The notes below the pieces were generated by a model, which searched no databases, had not been told where the DNA came from, and saw nothing but the letters and a program-made list of their open reading frames with translations. Both the position numbers and the translations under genes were made by a program. From Allolobophora icterica (Eukaryota; Annelida; Clitellata; Crassiclitellata; Lumbricidae): a DNA stretch of 64,000 nucleotides. Shown here piece after piece: positions 47,095-57,941 of the stretch (positions within the stretch are counted from its first letter, which is position 1; every line of letters starts with the position of its first letter). The stretch spans positions 52,616,949-52,680,948 of the forward strand of contig OY744613.1 of assembly GCA_963556255.1 (NCBI GenBank), in the 5' to 3' direction.

Positions 47095-49896
47095 CTATTT
47101 TCTCATTACATGTCCATACCACCTCAGCCTGGTCTCTCGTACTTTGTCAGTTATACATGCCACCCCGAGCTTCTTTCTGATGTCCACATTTCTTTTCCTG
47201 TCCTTCAGTGAGATCCCAAGTATCCATCGTAGCATTCTCATCTCTGTTCTCTCCAGTAACCCTTCATCCCTTTTTGTCAGCGCCCAGGCCTCTGCTCCAT
47301 ATAGCATCACCGGTCTTACCATTGTTTTGTATACCTTTCCCTTGAGTTGAGTTGGCATTTTGGCGTCACACAACACTCCCGTTAGTTCTCTCCATTTCTG
47401 CCAAGCCACCTTAATCCTGTTCCTGATGTCATGCTCGCAGCCACCCTGTGCATTCATGGTCGATCCCAGATATTTAAATGTTTCAACCTGTTTCAGTGAC
47501 TTTCCTGCAATGTCTCTGATCTCAATTGCTTCCGTTGTTTTTGAGCAGACCATGGTTTCTGTTTTATTGATGTTTATCTTAAGACCCTTGCTCTCCACTG
47601 CCATCTGCCAGTCTGTAAAACGTGCTTGCATCTTCGCCTCTGCATCGTCCGCCAGTATAAGATCATCCGCATACAGCATGTCCCAAGGTACCTCTCTCCT
47701 TACATGTTCTGATATTGCATCCATCACAATAATAAACAGTAGAGGACTCAGGCACGATCCTTGATGTACACCCACTCGTATCTCGAATTCTCCTGTGTTG
47801 CCTATACTGCTCCTCACTGTTGTTCTTGCACCTTCATACATTGACTTTACCAAGCGCACAATTACCTCCGAGACTCCCTTCTTCCTCAAACTCCAGTAAA
47901 CGACATCCCTTGGAACTCTATCAAAAGCTTTTTCCATATCCACGAAGGTCCAGTATCTTTTGTTGTTTCCTTCTAAAACCTTTTCCTGTACCTGTCTCAG
48001 TATGAACACTGCATCTGTTGTACCCCTCCCTGGCCTGAAGCCAAACTGGTTGTCATGTAGCTCAACCCGCTCTCTGATACGCCTCTCAATGATCTTTTCA
48101 TACACCTTGAGTACGACCTCCAACAATTTGATTCCTCTGTAATTCCCGCATTCCAGCACATCTCCTTTCTGCTTGTATAACGCTAGTATTTCACTTTCTT
48201 TCAAATCTTGGGGTAGTTTTTCCTGCTTCATGAAGTTGTTTAAGATGACATATAACCATTCAACCCCATTTTGTTCCAGTGCCTTAAACATTTCGGCCGT
48301 CATTCCAGATGGCCCCGGTGCCTTGTTGTTCTTCATCATTGCAATTGCTGTCTCAATCTCTTTATAGGTGATTTCCATCTCTGGTCCTGCTACAGGGTTG
48401 GTCTCCTGTAGAGGCTCCCTTGGGTTTTCTTCATTTAGCAGTTCCTCGAAGTATGTTTTCCATCTGGATCTGATTGCCTCCTCATCGATGAGTATTTTAC
48501 CATTCTTGTCCTTAATAACATTTACTGACTGTTTATCTTGTCGACTTCTTTGTCTTGCCCTTGCTATTTTATATATCTTGCCCTCCCCTTCTTTGGTGTC
48601 TAGCTCCTGGTACATATGTTGTAACGCCCTATTTTTGGCTATTGCCACAGACCTTTTAGCTTCCCGACAGGTTGCCTTGTATTCTGCTCTCCGTCCATCA
48701 TCGTGTCGATTCATCTGCCAGTTCTTATAGGCGGTCTTCTTGCTTTGTATTGCCGTCTGCACCTCTGCCTCCCACCACCAAGTATCTCTCTCCTTCCTTT
48801 TTTGTCCCTTTGTTGTTCCACACACCTGCTTTGCTGCCCCCAGCACGCCGCTTTTCAGTTTGTCCCATGTCACCTCCTCTGCTCCAGCTAATCGTGCCTG
48901 CACCTCCAGTTTGTAAGCATCTTTTATATCTCCCTTCAGTTTCCAAGTTCTGATACGTTCCTTTTGCTTGATCTGTTTTCTTTTCTGATGTTGAGTTTGC
49001 ACCATCATGTCCATGATCAGTACCCTGTGTTGGCTGACCACTGCCTCTCCTGGTATAACTTTGCAATCACGTATATGCTTTCTATCCTCCCTCCTCACCA
49101 GTAAGTAGTCAATCTGGCTTGCATTTCTTCCACTGCGGTATGTTATTCGGTGTTCATCTGATTTTCTAAAGTATGTGTTTACAATAGCCAGATCCAATCC
49201 CTGTGCAGCTTCTAATAATCTGTCTCCTTCTTCATTTCTTCTACCGAAACCGTGACCTCCGTGTACTTCCTCAAATCCGTCAGCCTCTATGCCTACATGT
49301 CCATTCATATCGGCGCCCACAACTAGGTGCTCCGTGTTCGGTATGTTTCTAATCAAGGTTTCCAGGTCTTCGTGGAACCTGTCCTTTTCCTCCTGTGTAC
49401 ATCCAGTCTGCGGGGCATATCCAGAAACCACATTGATGATCTGCCCCTGTATCACCAGTCTTAGAGCCATAAGTCTGTCACTAACTCTTGTCACATCCAC
49501 CACCTTCTCCTTAAACTCAGGGTCCAATATCACTCCCACTCCATTCTGTTTGTTTCCACCTCCACTAAACAGTAGCTTGAATCCATCTCCCAGCTCTCTG
49601 GCTCCCTGTCCGGTCCATCTGACCTCCTGAACACACAAGATATTTATTGCTCTTCTCTGCATTACATCAATGATCTCTCTAGATCTACCTGTAAGGCTCC
49701 CCACATTCCATGTGGCTAGCCTAACTCTACAGTCGTCGCTTGCGGGGTACGCCCTAGCCCTAACTCTAAATTCGTCGCTTGTGGGGTACGCCCTAGCAGT
49801 CCCTTGCTGATTTCTCACACCGCCCGGGCGACGATGCGCGTCGTTTCCAGAGAACGCCCTAGCCCTATGCTCAATCGAAAGTGTATGAAGATCCAT
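47095..49896 (-). CDS. Endonuclease-reverse transcriptase (RTE-type LINE), 933 codons, one premature stop
   Basis: Residues 1-58 hold a short repeated leader (ARAYPTSDEFRVR, ARAYPASDDCRVR). An AP endonuclease follows: N64 in ATWNVG, E91 in VQEVRW, D196 and N198 in GADMNGH, D263 in SQIDYLL, H290 in VSQHRV. The reverse transcriptase spans about 460-850, with GIKLLEVVLK (589), QFGFRPGRGTTD (617), the catalytic FVDMEKAFD (651), GVHQGSCLSP (709) and YADD (742-745). All catalytic residues seen are intact. The frame ends at TAG (47095-47097) straight after RLRWYGHVMRK. The same frame continues open for 64 more codons with the family's normal basic C-terminus, so the stop is a point lesion. The start at 49896 is the first ATG after the leader. 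Confidence 0.9.
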   Translation of the reverse strand: MDLHTLSIEHRARAFSGNDAHRRPGGVRNQQGTARAYPTSDEFRVRARAYPASDDCRVRLATWNVGSLTGRSREIIDVMQRRAINILCVQEVRWTGQGARELGDGFKLLFSGGGNKQNGVGVILDPEFKEKVVDVTRVSDRLMALRLVIQGQIINVVSGYAPQTGCTQEEKDRFHEDLETLIRNIPNTEHLVVGADMNGHVGIEADGFEEVHGGHGFGRRNEEGDRLLEAAQGLDLAIVNTYFRKSDEHRITYRSGRNASQIDYLLVRREDRKHIRDCKVIPGEAVVSQHRVLIMDMMVQTQHQKRKQIKQKERIRTWKLKGDIKDAYKLEVQARLAGAEEVTWDKLKSGVLGAAKQVCGTTKGQKRKERDTWWWEAEVQTAIQSKKTAYKNWQMNRHDDGRRAEYKATCREAKRSVAIAKNRALQHMYQELDTKEGEGKIYKIARARQRSRQDKQSVNVIKDKNGKILIDEEAIRSRWKTYFEELLNEENPREPLQETNPVAGPEMEITYKEIETAIAMMKNNKAPGPSGMTAEMFKALEQNGVEWLYVILNNFMKQEKLPQDLKESEILALYKQKGDVLECGNYRGIKLLEVVLKVYEKIIERRIRERVELHDNQFGFRPGRGTTDAVFILRQVQEKVLEGNNKRYWTFVDMEKAFDRVPRDVVYWSLRKKGVSEVIVRLVKSMYEGARTTVRSSIGNTGEFEIRVGVHQGSCLSPLLFIIVMDAISEHVRREVPWDMLYADDLILADDAEAKMQARFTDWQMAVESKGLKININKTETMVCSKTTEAIEIRDIAGKSLKQVETFKYLGSTMNAQGGCEHDIRNRIKVAWQKWRELTGVLCDAKMPTQLKGKVYKTMVRPVMLYGAEAWALTKRDEGLLERTEMRMLRWILGISLKDRKRNVDIRKKLGVACITDKVRETRLRWYGHVMRK

Positions 49897-50454
49897 AGAA
49901 AATTTTGGAGCAAAGTTTCACAACCGGATGCCCTTCCTGACGTCAACCCCTTTCGGTTTGGAACCTAGCCTTTGGTGCAAGCACCTACCCGCAAGGCAGC
50001 GAGGCAGCGAGGGCTCCAGGCTTATTTAAAGGCGGCCTGTACTCGCCTTGTCACATGACCGTCATAGAGCATCTGCAGCTTTTATCATCGGATGCGGTGC
50101 CACCCACATCCCATACCGCGCCCTGATAGCCTTGCCGCTGTTGGTCCGCGACTGCTTATTCGACAGGGTATACCTGCTTATTTCGCAGCTAGCCTCTATA
50201 TCTAGAGGTCGTTCCACTATCCGCCACCTGTGGACGCGTGTGGTAGCAGTACAGCTCTCCCCCACATCGTGAAGTGATTGCCTAAAACCTCGTGCATGGT
50301 ATTTGTATTTATACCTTTACTGCGACTTTGAAGAGACTTTTTCTACTGCACATCTTGCATGCTATATGAAACCTGAACTGTCACTTAAACGTGCACAGGA
50401 ACTGTGGAATTACTGTGAAAATAGTGATGATGACATTAGAAATTGGCTTAGGCG

Positions 50455-50468
50455 TGCGGACGTCCGCA
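50455..50468. repeat. Palindrome TGCGGACGTCCGCA, right copy
   Basis: Second copy of the 14-bp palindrome, again next to GGGGAGGGGG. It may mark ends of a DNA element that once flanked the LINE insertion site. Confidence 0.8.
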
Positions 50469-50555
50469 AGGGGAGGGGGCGGATAAGGTCGAATCCGAAC
50501 TTGAGGCAACAAAGAACGGATCACAATCTCTTTTCCATACCTCTGTTAGTCCTGA

Positions 50556-52878
50556 TTGATAGAAACCATGACTCGCTCTAAAACACATTCCGGAGAAAAC
50601 TATACAAATGTCATCGATGTGACGAATCATTTGCAGACAGTGGTCATTTCTTTATACACGTGGTTACCCATGCGTCAGAAACAACATACAAGTGTGCATT
50701 GTGTGGAAAGGGATACGGTACAAAAGACCAACTTAAAGACCACACTTGTCAAAAAACATTCAATTGACAATTTTGTCAGGAAACGTTTTTACAGAGCAAT
50801 CAGAATAACCATATGATTGTACACGAAAGAGAGAAACCATTCAATTGTGAATTGCGTGGAAAGGGATTCGGTATAACTGATCAACAGGAATACCATACGA
50901 AGCTTCACACTGCTGAAAAAAAACATACAGTTGTCAATTTTGTCAGAAGACTTTTTATGGAGCAGTGGTTTGAATTTACATATGACTGTGCACACAGAAG
51001 AGAAACCATTCACGTGTAATTTGTGTCACAAAACGTTTGCACGTAGTAGAGGTCTGGCAAGGCATACAAAACTACATTCTCGAGAAATAACATACAAATG
51101 TCGGTTATCCCGTAGTTTAGGTTGCTAAATTCCTTAAGAGAAGTTTAGGTTGCTAAATTATTTTGGTAATCCCGTAGTTTAGGTTGCTAAATTCAGACCA
51201 TGATTTCAATCCCGTGCTTTAGGTTGCTAAATTATTAAACGAAAGATTAAAATGTTAATTAAACTGGAAGCGGGATGAACGATTGAAATGTTAATTAAAC
51301 TAGGAGCGGGATGACGATTAAAAAGTTAATTGAACTGGAAGCGGGATGAACGATTAAAATGTAATTTAGACTAGGAGCGTAAATTGAACTAGGAGCGGGT
51401 TGAACGATTTAAAAGTTAATTAAACTAGACGCGGGATGACGATTAAAAAGTTAATTGAACTGGAAGCGGGATGAACGATTAAAATGTTAATTAAAGTAGG
51501 AGCGGGATGAGCGATTAAAATGTTAATTAAATGACCAAGTGCGTGTTTCCGAGATTAAAATAATTTAGCAACCTAAACTTCTCTTAGGGAATTTAGCAAC
51601 CTAAACTACGGGATAACCATTGTTTTAATCTCGGAAACACGCACTTGGTCATTTACTTAACATTTTAATCGCTCATCCCGCTTCTACTTTAATTAACATT
51701 TTAATCTTTCGTTTAATAATTTAGCAACCTAAAGTACGGGATTGAAAGCATGGTCTGAATTTAGCAACCTAAACTACGGGATTACCCAAATGTCACTTAT
51801 GCAACAAATCATTTGTGGAACGTAGTCATTTGAAAGAACATGTGAGAACCCACACTGGAGAAAAACCATACAAGTGTGAATTGTGTGAAAAAGGATTCGT
51901 TGTAAATTGTCAACTTAAATACCACATGAGGATCCACACTGGTGAAAAAACATACAACTGTGAATTTTGTCATAAAATGTTTTTATGGAACAATCAATTG
52001 AATAAGCATATGATTGTCCACACAAAAGATAAGCCTTTCAAGTGTGAATTGTGTCACAAAACGTTTGCACGTAGTAGAGGTCTGGCAAGGCATTCGAGGC
52101 TACATTCTCGAGAAATAACATACAAATATCACTTATGCGACAAATCAGTTGTTCATCGTAGTCAGTTGAATAAACATATGAGAACCCACACCGAAGAAAA
52201 AACATTCAAGTGTGAATTGAGTGGAAGGGGATTTGGTGCAAGTGATGAACTTGAATAGCATATGAAGATTCATACTGGTCAAAAAACATACAATTGTGAA
52301 TTTTGTCAAGAAACTTTTTTATGGAGTAGTCATTTGAATTTACATATGATTGTTTACACAGGAGATAAATCATAGTGTGAATTGTGTCAGAGAGTTTTTA
52401 GCGATCATGCAGACTTGAAGTATCATTCAGGAACACATTCAGAAGAAACACCATACAAATGTGAACTATGCGACAAATCATTTGCAGGCAGTAGCCATTT
52501 GAATAGACATGCAAGAATCCACATTGGAAAGAAACTGCACAAACGTGAACTATGCCAGAAATTATCTGCATGTCATAGTAGTTTATTCAAGCACAGTTTG
52601 CGAGCTCACACTGGAAACATAAATGCGATTTATGTTCCAAGGCTTATGATTATCACAATGATCTAAAGAGACATTTATCAACCCTTAATGGAGATACTCT
52701 GTGCAATGACAAGATATGTGACAAAAGGTTTGAACATACTGATGTTCTGGATGAATATGTGACAAGTAACATGAAGGAGAGGACATACACAAGTGATTCA
52801 TTCCCCTCAGAAATTGGAATTGTGGATGATCTCTTAAGCTATGAAGGTGACTTTGCAGCGTTATTTAAGGATGAGTAA
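50556..52878 (+). pseudogene. C2H2 zinc-finger gene, frameshifted and split by a small foldback element
   Basis: Zinc-finger repeats can be followed through several frames: ETTYKCALCGKGYGTKDQL (about 50680), FNCELRGKGFGITDQQEYH (about 50840), FTCNLCHKTFARSRGLARH (about 51010), then after the insertion ERSHLKEHVRTH, YKCELCEKGFVVNCQLKYH, YNCEFCHKMFLWNNQLNKH, FKCELCHKTFARSRGLARH, YKCELCDKSFAGSSHLNRH (about 52460), and a C-terminal tail ending DFAALFKDE at 52876. That tail resembles the EFAVLFEE end of the intact gene at 56559. At least five frame breaks or stops are visible. The foldback element at 51103-51786 sits inside one finger; without it and one 8-bp target copy, that finger is continuous. 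It would have been a DNA-binding protein. Confidence 0.8.
51103..51786. mobile_element. 684-bp small foldback element carrying the same 36-bp repeat
   Basis: The target duplication CAAATGTC (51095-51102 and 51787-51794) flanks perfect-looking ends GGTWATCCCGTAGTTTAGG. Next come repeated TTTAGGTTGCTAAATT units (3-4 per side) and then 36-bp units of the type TTAATTAAACTGGAAGCGGG, the same unit as in the 4.6-kb element at 1601-6230. The ends are unrelated to those of the large element (which has 15-bp GC units). No coding sequence. Confidence 0.85.
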
Positions 52879-53111
52879 CAGAACTTCATTTCATCATAAA
52901 AAAATAGTTTCCAAGTGAAATTACTATTATGAAACCTACCATCCATAGCAATGTTGCAGAAATGGAGAAACTGTACCATTACTTGTTTATATATAGGAGT
53001 TACTGTAAGTTTTATTCTCTGTATCATTTACTGTTTTAGGAGACTAATAATATTATGAAATGTGTTACTAGTGTTGAACTGTAACATTTGATTATATATG
53101 TAATAAGCCGG

Positions 53112-53142
53112 ATATATATATATATATATATAAAGAAAAGAA

Positions 53143-53204
<62 letters not shown>

Positions 53205-53642
53205 ACAGCGATGTTTGACCGGGATGTATTTCTACAGTTTTCGAGCTTTTCACTCGAAACCTTCACTACTGTCTCGGGGTGGGCATTACACACCCAGTGT
53301 GAGGCTTCGCGTCCCCCGTTTTCACCGCTACCATGGACTCCCGGGCCAAAACCTACCCGGGCAATGCATTTTTAGCTGGTAAAAAAATTTACACTCAACC
53401 TATTTTCACTCGCCAGATGGCGCCGCCGGGTTAAGCTGCTACAGTACGGATTCGCTAGATGGATTGAAACTTTCACTGAACTAAACCCGCCGGGTTAAGC
53501 TGTGTTTTGTTGCTTATTCGCTAGAGGGATTGAAACACCCGAAACGCCGGGTTAAGCAGCTTCGCGTCCCCCCTTTTGACCGCTACCATGGTGTCCCGGC
53601 CCAAAACCTCCGAAACCCGGGCAAGACGGGTAAACCAGCTAG
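53112..53642. mobile_element. Helitron-like non-autonomous element with (TA)n and (TCTG)n
   Basis: The right end ACCCGGGCAAGACGGGTAAA then CCAGCTAG|T has a short hairpin (ACCCG/CGGGT) followed by CTAG, the typical Helitron 3' terminus before a T. (TA)n at 53112-53132 and (TCTG)n at 53143-53204 lead into ACAGCGATGTTTGACCGGGA. An internal degraded copy of the end is at about 53353-53380, and GCCGGGTTAAGC recurs three times. The 5' end is uncertain. Confidence 0.6.
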
Positions 53643-54183
53643 TACATACATAAATATAAAACTCTCACTGGTGTGTTTGCTAAATTAACTATAGGCGCCT
53701 ATCGCCGTAATAAGCCACAGGGTAGAGAAAGGATAGTGTACTATTCAGTCATGAATTTCAGTGACTAGACACACAGATTCGATTAGAGTAGCCTACATTA
53801 AAGTCTCCAATATGCCTCCTGTACAAAGGACAACAGTATTCAACACCACGTAGACATTTCGATAAAAAAAATTATTATGCAGATGCAACAAGTTTAACAA
53901 AGTCAGAATTTGCAGTAGGCCTAACATGTAGCCCTATAATATATTTAGTAACTGCATCTACGCATTGCAGAATCATTGTAAAACGTTAGCCTCATATCGA
54001 CGAGTTATTCTACAAATTAAAACTAAAAGAATTTATCCGAAGTCTATGAAGGCATAGGCTACTGAGTACTGAACCAACAAATTTGTAATTGCGTGGATTT
54101 CAACTTCACGAATAGATTGCAATGTCAATGTAAATCTCCAAAATTCCTCAGCGCCACACAAAACCCACGTCAGGGAGACCAAC
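53643..54183. other. Non-coding stretch, nothing recognised
   Basis: AT-rich unique sequence with several TAGGCCTA-type words; no gene. Confidence 0.4.
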
Positions 54184-54187
54184 TTAA

Positions 54188-54997
54188 CCCTCGGTGGCAC
54201 CCCTTTTTGAAAACCACGTTTCAGTACCCCTGGGGGTCAAATGGACCCCCACTATTTTAAGCATGTTTTGAGTGTAATATTTCCAATGAAACAACTAATG
54301 CACAATATCAACATAGTAGATATAATATCTGAAGTCATAGCATCCAAATTATAATATATCATAAGGAGATAAAGGTCTGTGGTTCGTATCGATTTTCTTG
54401 ACAAGGAAGCGTGTTCGAAAATATTCAATTAGGCCTAGTCGTCCTGAACAGGAGCAGTGTCAGACCACACATTCCCGTCTCGAGAAGAATAAAGTCCGGA
54501 AGTATTTTCTTCAATGAAGCCACTACCACTGGCCACAGAATTGATAACATCCAACACAATGTCCACGGGTTCGTGTTCATCAACACTGTAAAGGTCCGTG
54601 TCATCATCGTCATGAGCATCTCCGGCTATGTCTATATCTTCATCTGACGGCTGTACATTTTGTACTTCCAACTGATCTTCTTCATCACTTGATGGATCTG
54701 AACCATCACTCAAGTCAGATACGTCGTTTTCATTGTCTAACCACTCATTAATATGTTTCATCACCGCGCTATGCGAATAGGTCGCCATGTTTGCACTACT
54801 ATTTGTTTACTTTCTCTGTCAAACACCAACACTGGTTCCCTGCTTCAAGAATGACGTACTAAATTGAATGAATCTGTTGAGCAGAAACATAGAATCAATG
54901 TCTTAGAAGTTAATACGCATGCATTGCATAGTTGAGGAAATATATAATAAGAAATATATGTGGGGGTCAAAAATACCCCCAGGGGTACTTCAGAGGG
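54188..54997 (-). mobile_element. piggyBac-type element, internally deleted
   Basis: TTAA at 54184-54187 and 54998-55001 flanks CCCTCGGTGGCACC and a right end GGTACTTCAGAGGG. Subterminal GGGGGTCAAATGGACCCCC and GGGGGTCAAAAATACCCCC lie inside. The interior keeps only the N-terminal transposase frame at 54435-54788. Confidence 0.75.
54435..54788 (-). CDS. piggyBac-type transposase N-terminal fragment (117 codons)
   Basis: The frame starts MATYSHSAVMKHINEWLDNE and becomes very acidic (SDLSDGSDPSSDEEDQ, GDAHDDDDTDL), ending SSRDGNVWSDTAPVQDD. An acidic leader followed by a W-S/T-x-x-P stretch before the catalytic domain is usual for piggyBac transposases. The DDD catalytic domain is absent because the element is deleted to 0.8 kb, so the product could not transpose. 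Family assignment rests mainly on the TTAA target, CCCTC ends and this leader. Confidence 0.6.
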   Translation of the reverse strand: MATYSHSAVMKHINEWLDNENDVSDLSDGSDPSSDEEDQLEVQNVQPSDEDIDIAGDAHDDDDTDLYSVDEHEPVDIVLDVINSVASGSGFIEENTSGLYSSRDGNVWSDTAPVQDD

Positions 54998-55001
54998 TTA
55001 A

Positions 55002-56558
55002 ACAATAGCCATGTTCGCCTTGTCCGTTCCGGTGCCTGGTCAGAGTCCGGAGAGGTCAAGCCGATGAGACAAAGTAAGCTTACCCTTGAGAAAAAGCCTC
55101 TGATGAAAATGTTCATTAATTGGTTGGTAACTGTTGGTTCAGTAGCCTATGCTTTTTACGGTACTACTTAAATTGTTTGTAATGGTAAACTTAAAATTTC
55201 TAATGCTACAACATACAGCTAAAGCGAAAGTTGGCGCTACAATGAAATCGTCTAATACGCGTCCAGTTCAATCGATAGAGGACAGGACAAATTGTCAAAT
55301 ATTCCAATTTCACTGAAAACATTTTCGTTTCATTTAACGCCATTTTTGAAACTCAGAGAGGAAGGAAATGAGAGTTAACAAACGAACTTCTTATGCGGGT
55401 AATGCATTCGAATTACCTTCATATTGCATATCCTTATTATACAAATAATTATTAGACTTTCGTTTATGTCTGACTAGATATTTTATATGCGGGGTACACC
55501 ATCTGCAAATTCTAGTTTAGCCAGATTGTGAAACTGAAAACATACAACAAAAATGGTTATAGAATTAATATCATATCACATCATATTTGGAGAACCTATC
55601 TTGGCAGAATGATTAATTTCGAGGCAGAGTTGGTCTGACACGCGGAAGAAAGACAACATGTCGGTCACGAGAACGGAGAGGTTGGTGAGAAGCTACAGGA
55701 TGACGGGGTGGATGTGGGCCTTCAGATAGTATTATTTGGGTGGCAAGTTGAATGACCACATACGAAGGAAAATTTAAGAAGACGAGCAATCAGTCTGGCG
55801 GCAGAATTAAGAACTGACTGGAGAGGAGACAGGCGGACCTATGAAGACCAATAGGAATATCTTCGCGAGCATACATATTTTACATTGTCATGCTTTGAAA
55901 ACTTGTAAATCTGTGAAACTCTTTACCTTTCAGAAGTCATGTAGTTTGAATGTTTTGTAAAGTTTTCGCCTGAGATAGATGACCTATCAACCTCCAGTCC
56001 ATATAATATTGAGTGGAAGAAGGAGCTTCTTTTAAATTAATTTAAAATGGATTTAAAAAAAAGTATTATCACAATAATATTTCATTTACACATTTATAAA
56101 GCCTCAAGTGGTTCAAATTCGAAAACATTCCGCACAACTGTAGTAATGTGTTTAGACATAGCATTGCTATGTATACATTATACAACATTAAATGTTACAA
56201 AAAGAAACCTTGTCTATTCTTTGCAAAGCAACCGATGTCCTTGACAGAAGATAAAGCCTGATGTCTAGAGTCATTTGAGGGAGAATTTAATTGACTGGAG
56301 CCAGAAAATTAAGCATAAATTCCTCACGCAAAGAAATTGATTGCAACTGCAAAAAGTAATGCTTCACAATGGACTCAACCAAAACCTAAAAGTTACAGAA
56401 GATAAAGAACTTGTTCAAAAACCGTATGTGAATTTTATAGAAATTCTTTGCTTGTTTGTAGAATAACAACTCAAAACCTCAACACGTGTGCACTGAGAGT
56501 TTCATTTAATACAGAACAAAGTTTCTTAATAATTCGCCATAAAATCAACCTGGATACA
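55002..56558. other. Upstream region of the intact zinc-finger gene
   Basis: The segment 55010-55345 (TAGCCTATGC, TTCAATCGATAGAGGACAGG, AACGCCATTTTTGAAACTC) resembles 59630-59960 upstream of the last zinc-finger locus, pointing to duplication of the whole locus with its promoter. 55620-55860 may be an old LINE scrap. No other gene recognised; leader exons are not resolved. Confidence 0.4.
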
Positions 56559-57941
56559 ATGAATGAAGAGCAGGATTTGTGTCAATCCGGAATAATGGAG
56601 GAATGCAACAGAAACAAGACAACAAACCAACTGACAAGTAAGACAGGTGACAAACAACACAAATGTGAATTATGTGGAAAAGCATTCACAAAACAATGCC
56701 ATCTGAGAGACCACACAAGAAGCCACACTGGAGAAAGACCATACAAATGTGAATTCTGTGGAAAGGGATTTCTTCTAAATAATCATCTAAAATACCACTC
56801 AAGAGTCCATACAGGAGAAAAACCATACAAATGTGCATTATGTGAAAAAGCATTTGCAACGAGTTCTCAGCTACAGTACCACACACGAATCCACAGTGGA
56901 GAAAAACCATACAAATGCGAATTATGTGAAAAAGCATTTGCAAGAACTTCTCAGCTAAAATACCACACAGCAATCCATACTGGAGAAAAGCCATACAAAT
57001 GTGATTTATGCGAAGAAACATTTGGAGCTCCTTCTATTCTAAAGGAGCATAAACAAGTCCATATGGGAGGTAAGCCATACAAATGCCAATACTGTCAGAA
57101 AGCATTTACAAGGACTAATCATTTGAATGATCACATAAGAATCCACAATGGAGAAAAACCACACAAATGTCTCGTTTGCAACAAAGCATTTAGAAAAAAG
57201 TCTGATCTACCTAAGCATATGCAAGTACATACAGGAGAAAAACCATTCAAATGCCAATATTGCAAAACATTGTTTACACAGTCTGCAAATTTTAATGAGC
57301 ACATGAGAACTCACAGTGGGAAAAAGCCATACAAATGCAAGTTATGTGGGAAAACATTTGCAACACGTGATTCCATTAAATACCACAGAAATTCTCACAC
57401 TGTAGAGAAATCATTCAACTGCAGTTTCTGTCAGAAGACATTTTCACAGAGTCAGGAACTCAAAGTCCACCTGAGAATCCATACAGGAGAAAAAATCTAC
57501 AAATGTTTTCTGTGTCAGAAATCATTTTCTTCTAGTAGTTATTTGAAAGTTCATGAGAGGAAGCACACTGGAGAGAAGCACTTTAAGTGTGAATTATGTA
57601 ACAGCGCTTTTACCCAGGAGGGTGAGTTTCATAGGCATTCAAGCACTCACTCAGCACAATTTTGCCACAAAGGATTTGGAAATGTTGATAGTCTGTTAAG
57701 TCATTCCAGGACACACACAATGGAAAACGAATGTATGAATTTCTCTGGATATGACAGATCATCTGTTTCTGATATTCAGCCTTTCCTAGTGAAACCATAT
57801 GGATGTGGAATCTGTGACGAAATGTTTCAAATAGAAAAAGAATTCATGGAACATTGTTACGAGCTTTGCTATTGCCCAGTGGAAGTTGAATTTGCGGTAC
57901 TCTTTGAGGAACAAACAATTAACTGGTCTAATTTAGAATGA
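56559..57941 (+). CDS. C2H2 zinc-finger protein, 460 residues, 12 canonical fingers
   Basis: A single open exon. I chose the ATG at 56559 (MNEEQDLCQSG) over an upstream in-frame ATG at 56448, because the stub at 58226 shares MNEEQ at the same place and the 37 residues before it look untranslated. Twelve CxxC...HxxxH fingers joined by TGEKPYKC-type linkers run from about 56660 to 57645. A finger lacking its first cysteine (FCHKGFGNVDSLLSHSRTH) follows, then a C-terminal C2HC-like motif GCGICDEMFQIEKEFMEHC and EFAVLFEE. No KRAB, BTB or SCAN domain is visible. The protein should be a nuclear sequence-specific DNA-binding protein; the target is unknown. The C-terminal motif recurs in the neighbours, so this is a local gene family. 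Confidence 0.9.
   Translation: MNEEQDLCQSGIMEECNRNKTTNQLTSKTGDKQHKCELCGKAFTKQCHLRDHTRSHTGERPYKCEFCGKGFLLNNHLKYHSRVHTGEKPYKCALCEKAFATSSQLQYHTRIHSGEKPYKCELCEKAFARTSQLKYHTAIHTGEKPYKCDLCEETFGAPSILKEHKQVHMGGKPYKCQYCQKAFTRTNHLNDHIRIHNGEKPHKCLVCNKAFRKKSDLPKHMQVHTGEKPFKCQYCKTLFTQSANFNEHMRTHSGKKPYKCKLCGKTFATRDSIKYHRNSHTVEKSFNCSFCQKTFSQSQELKVHLRIHTGEKIYKCFLCQKSFSSSSYLKVHERKHTGEKHFKCELCNSAFTQEGEFHRHSSTHSAQFCHKGFGNVDSLLSHSRTHTMENECMNFSGYDRSSVSDIQPFLVKPYGCGICDEMFQIEKEFMEHCYELCYCPVEVEFAVLFEEQTINWSNLE

Larger units (their letters stand above)
46860..50280 (-). mobile_element. RTE-type LINE, nearly full length
   Basis: The minus-strand element has a 5' leader (about 50280-49897), one long endonuclease-reverse transcriptase frame, and a short A-rich 3' end near 46810-46860. 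It begins about 200 bp from the zinc-finger pseudogene upstream and ends next to a LINE fragment. The exact ends and target duplication were not resolved. Confidence 0.75.

Noticed and set aside
47009..49630. Plus-strand frames of 60-120 codons at 47-49.6 kb
   Set aside because: They are antisense to the strongly supported RTE LINE protein.
53036..53375. Frames across (TCTG)n at 53.1 kb
   Set aside because: Simple-repeat translations inside a Helitron-like element.
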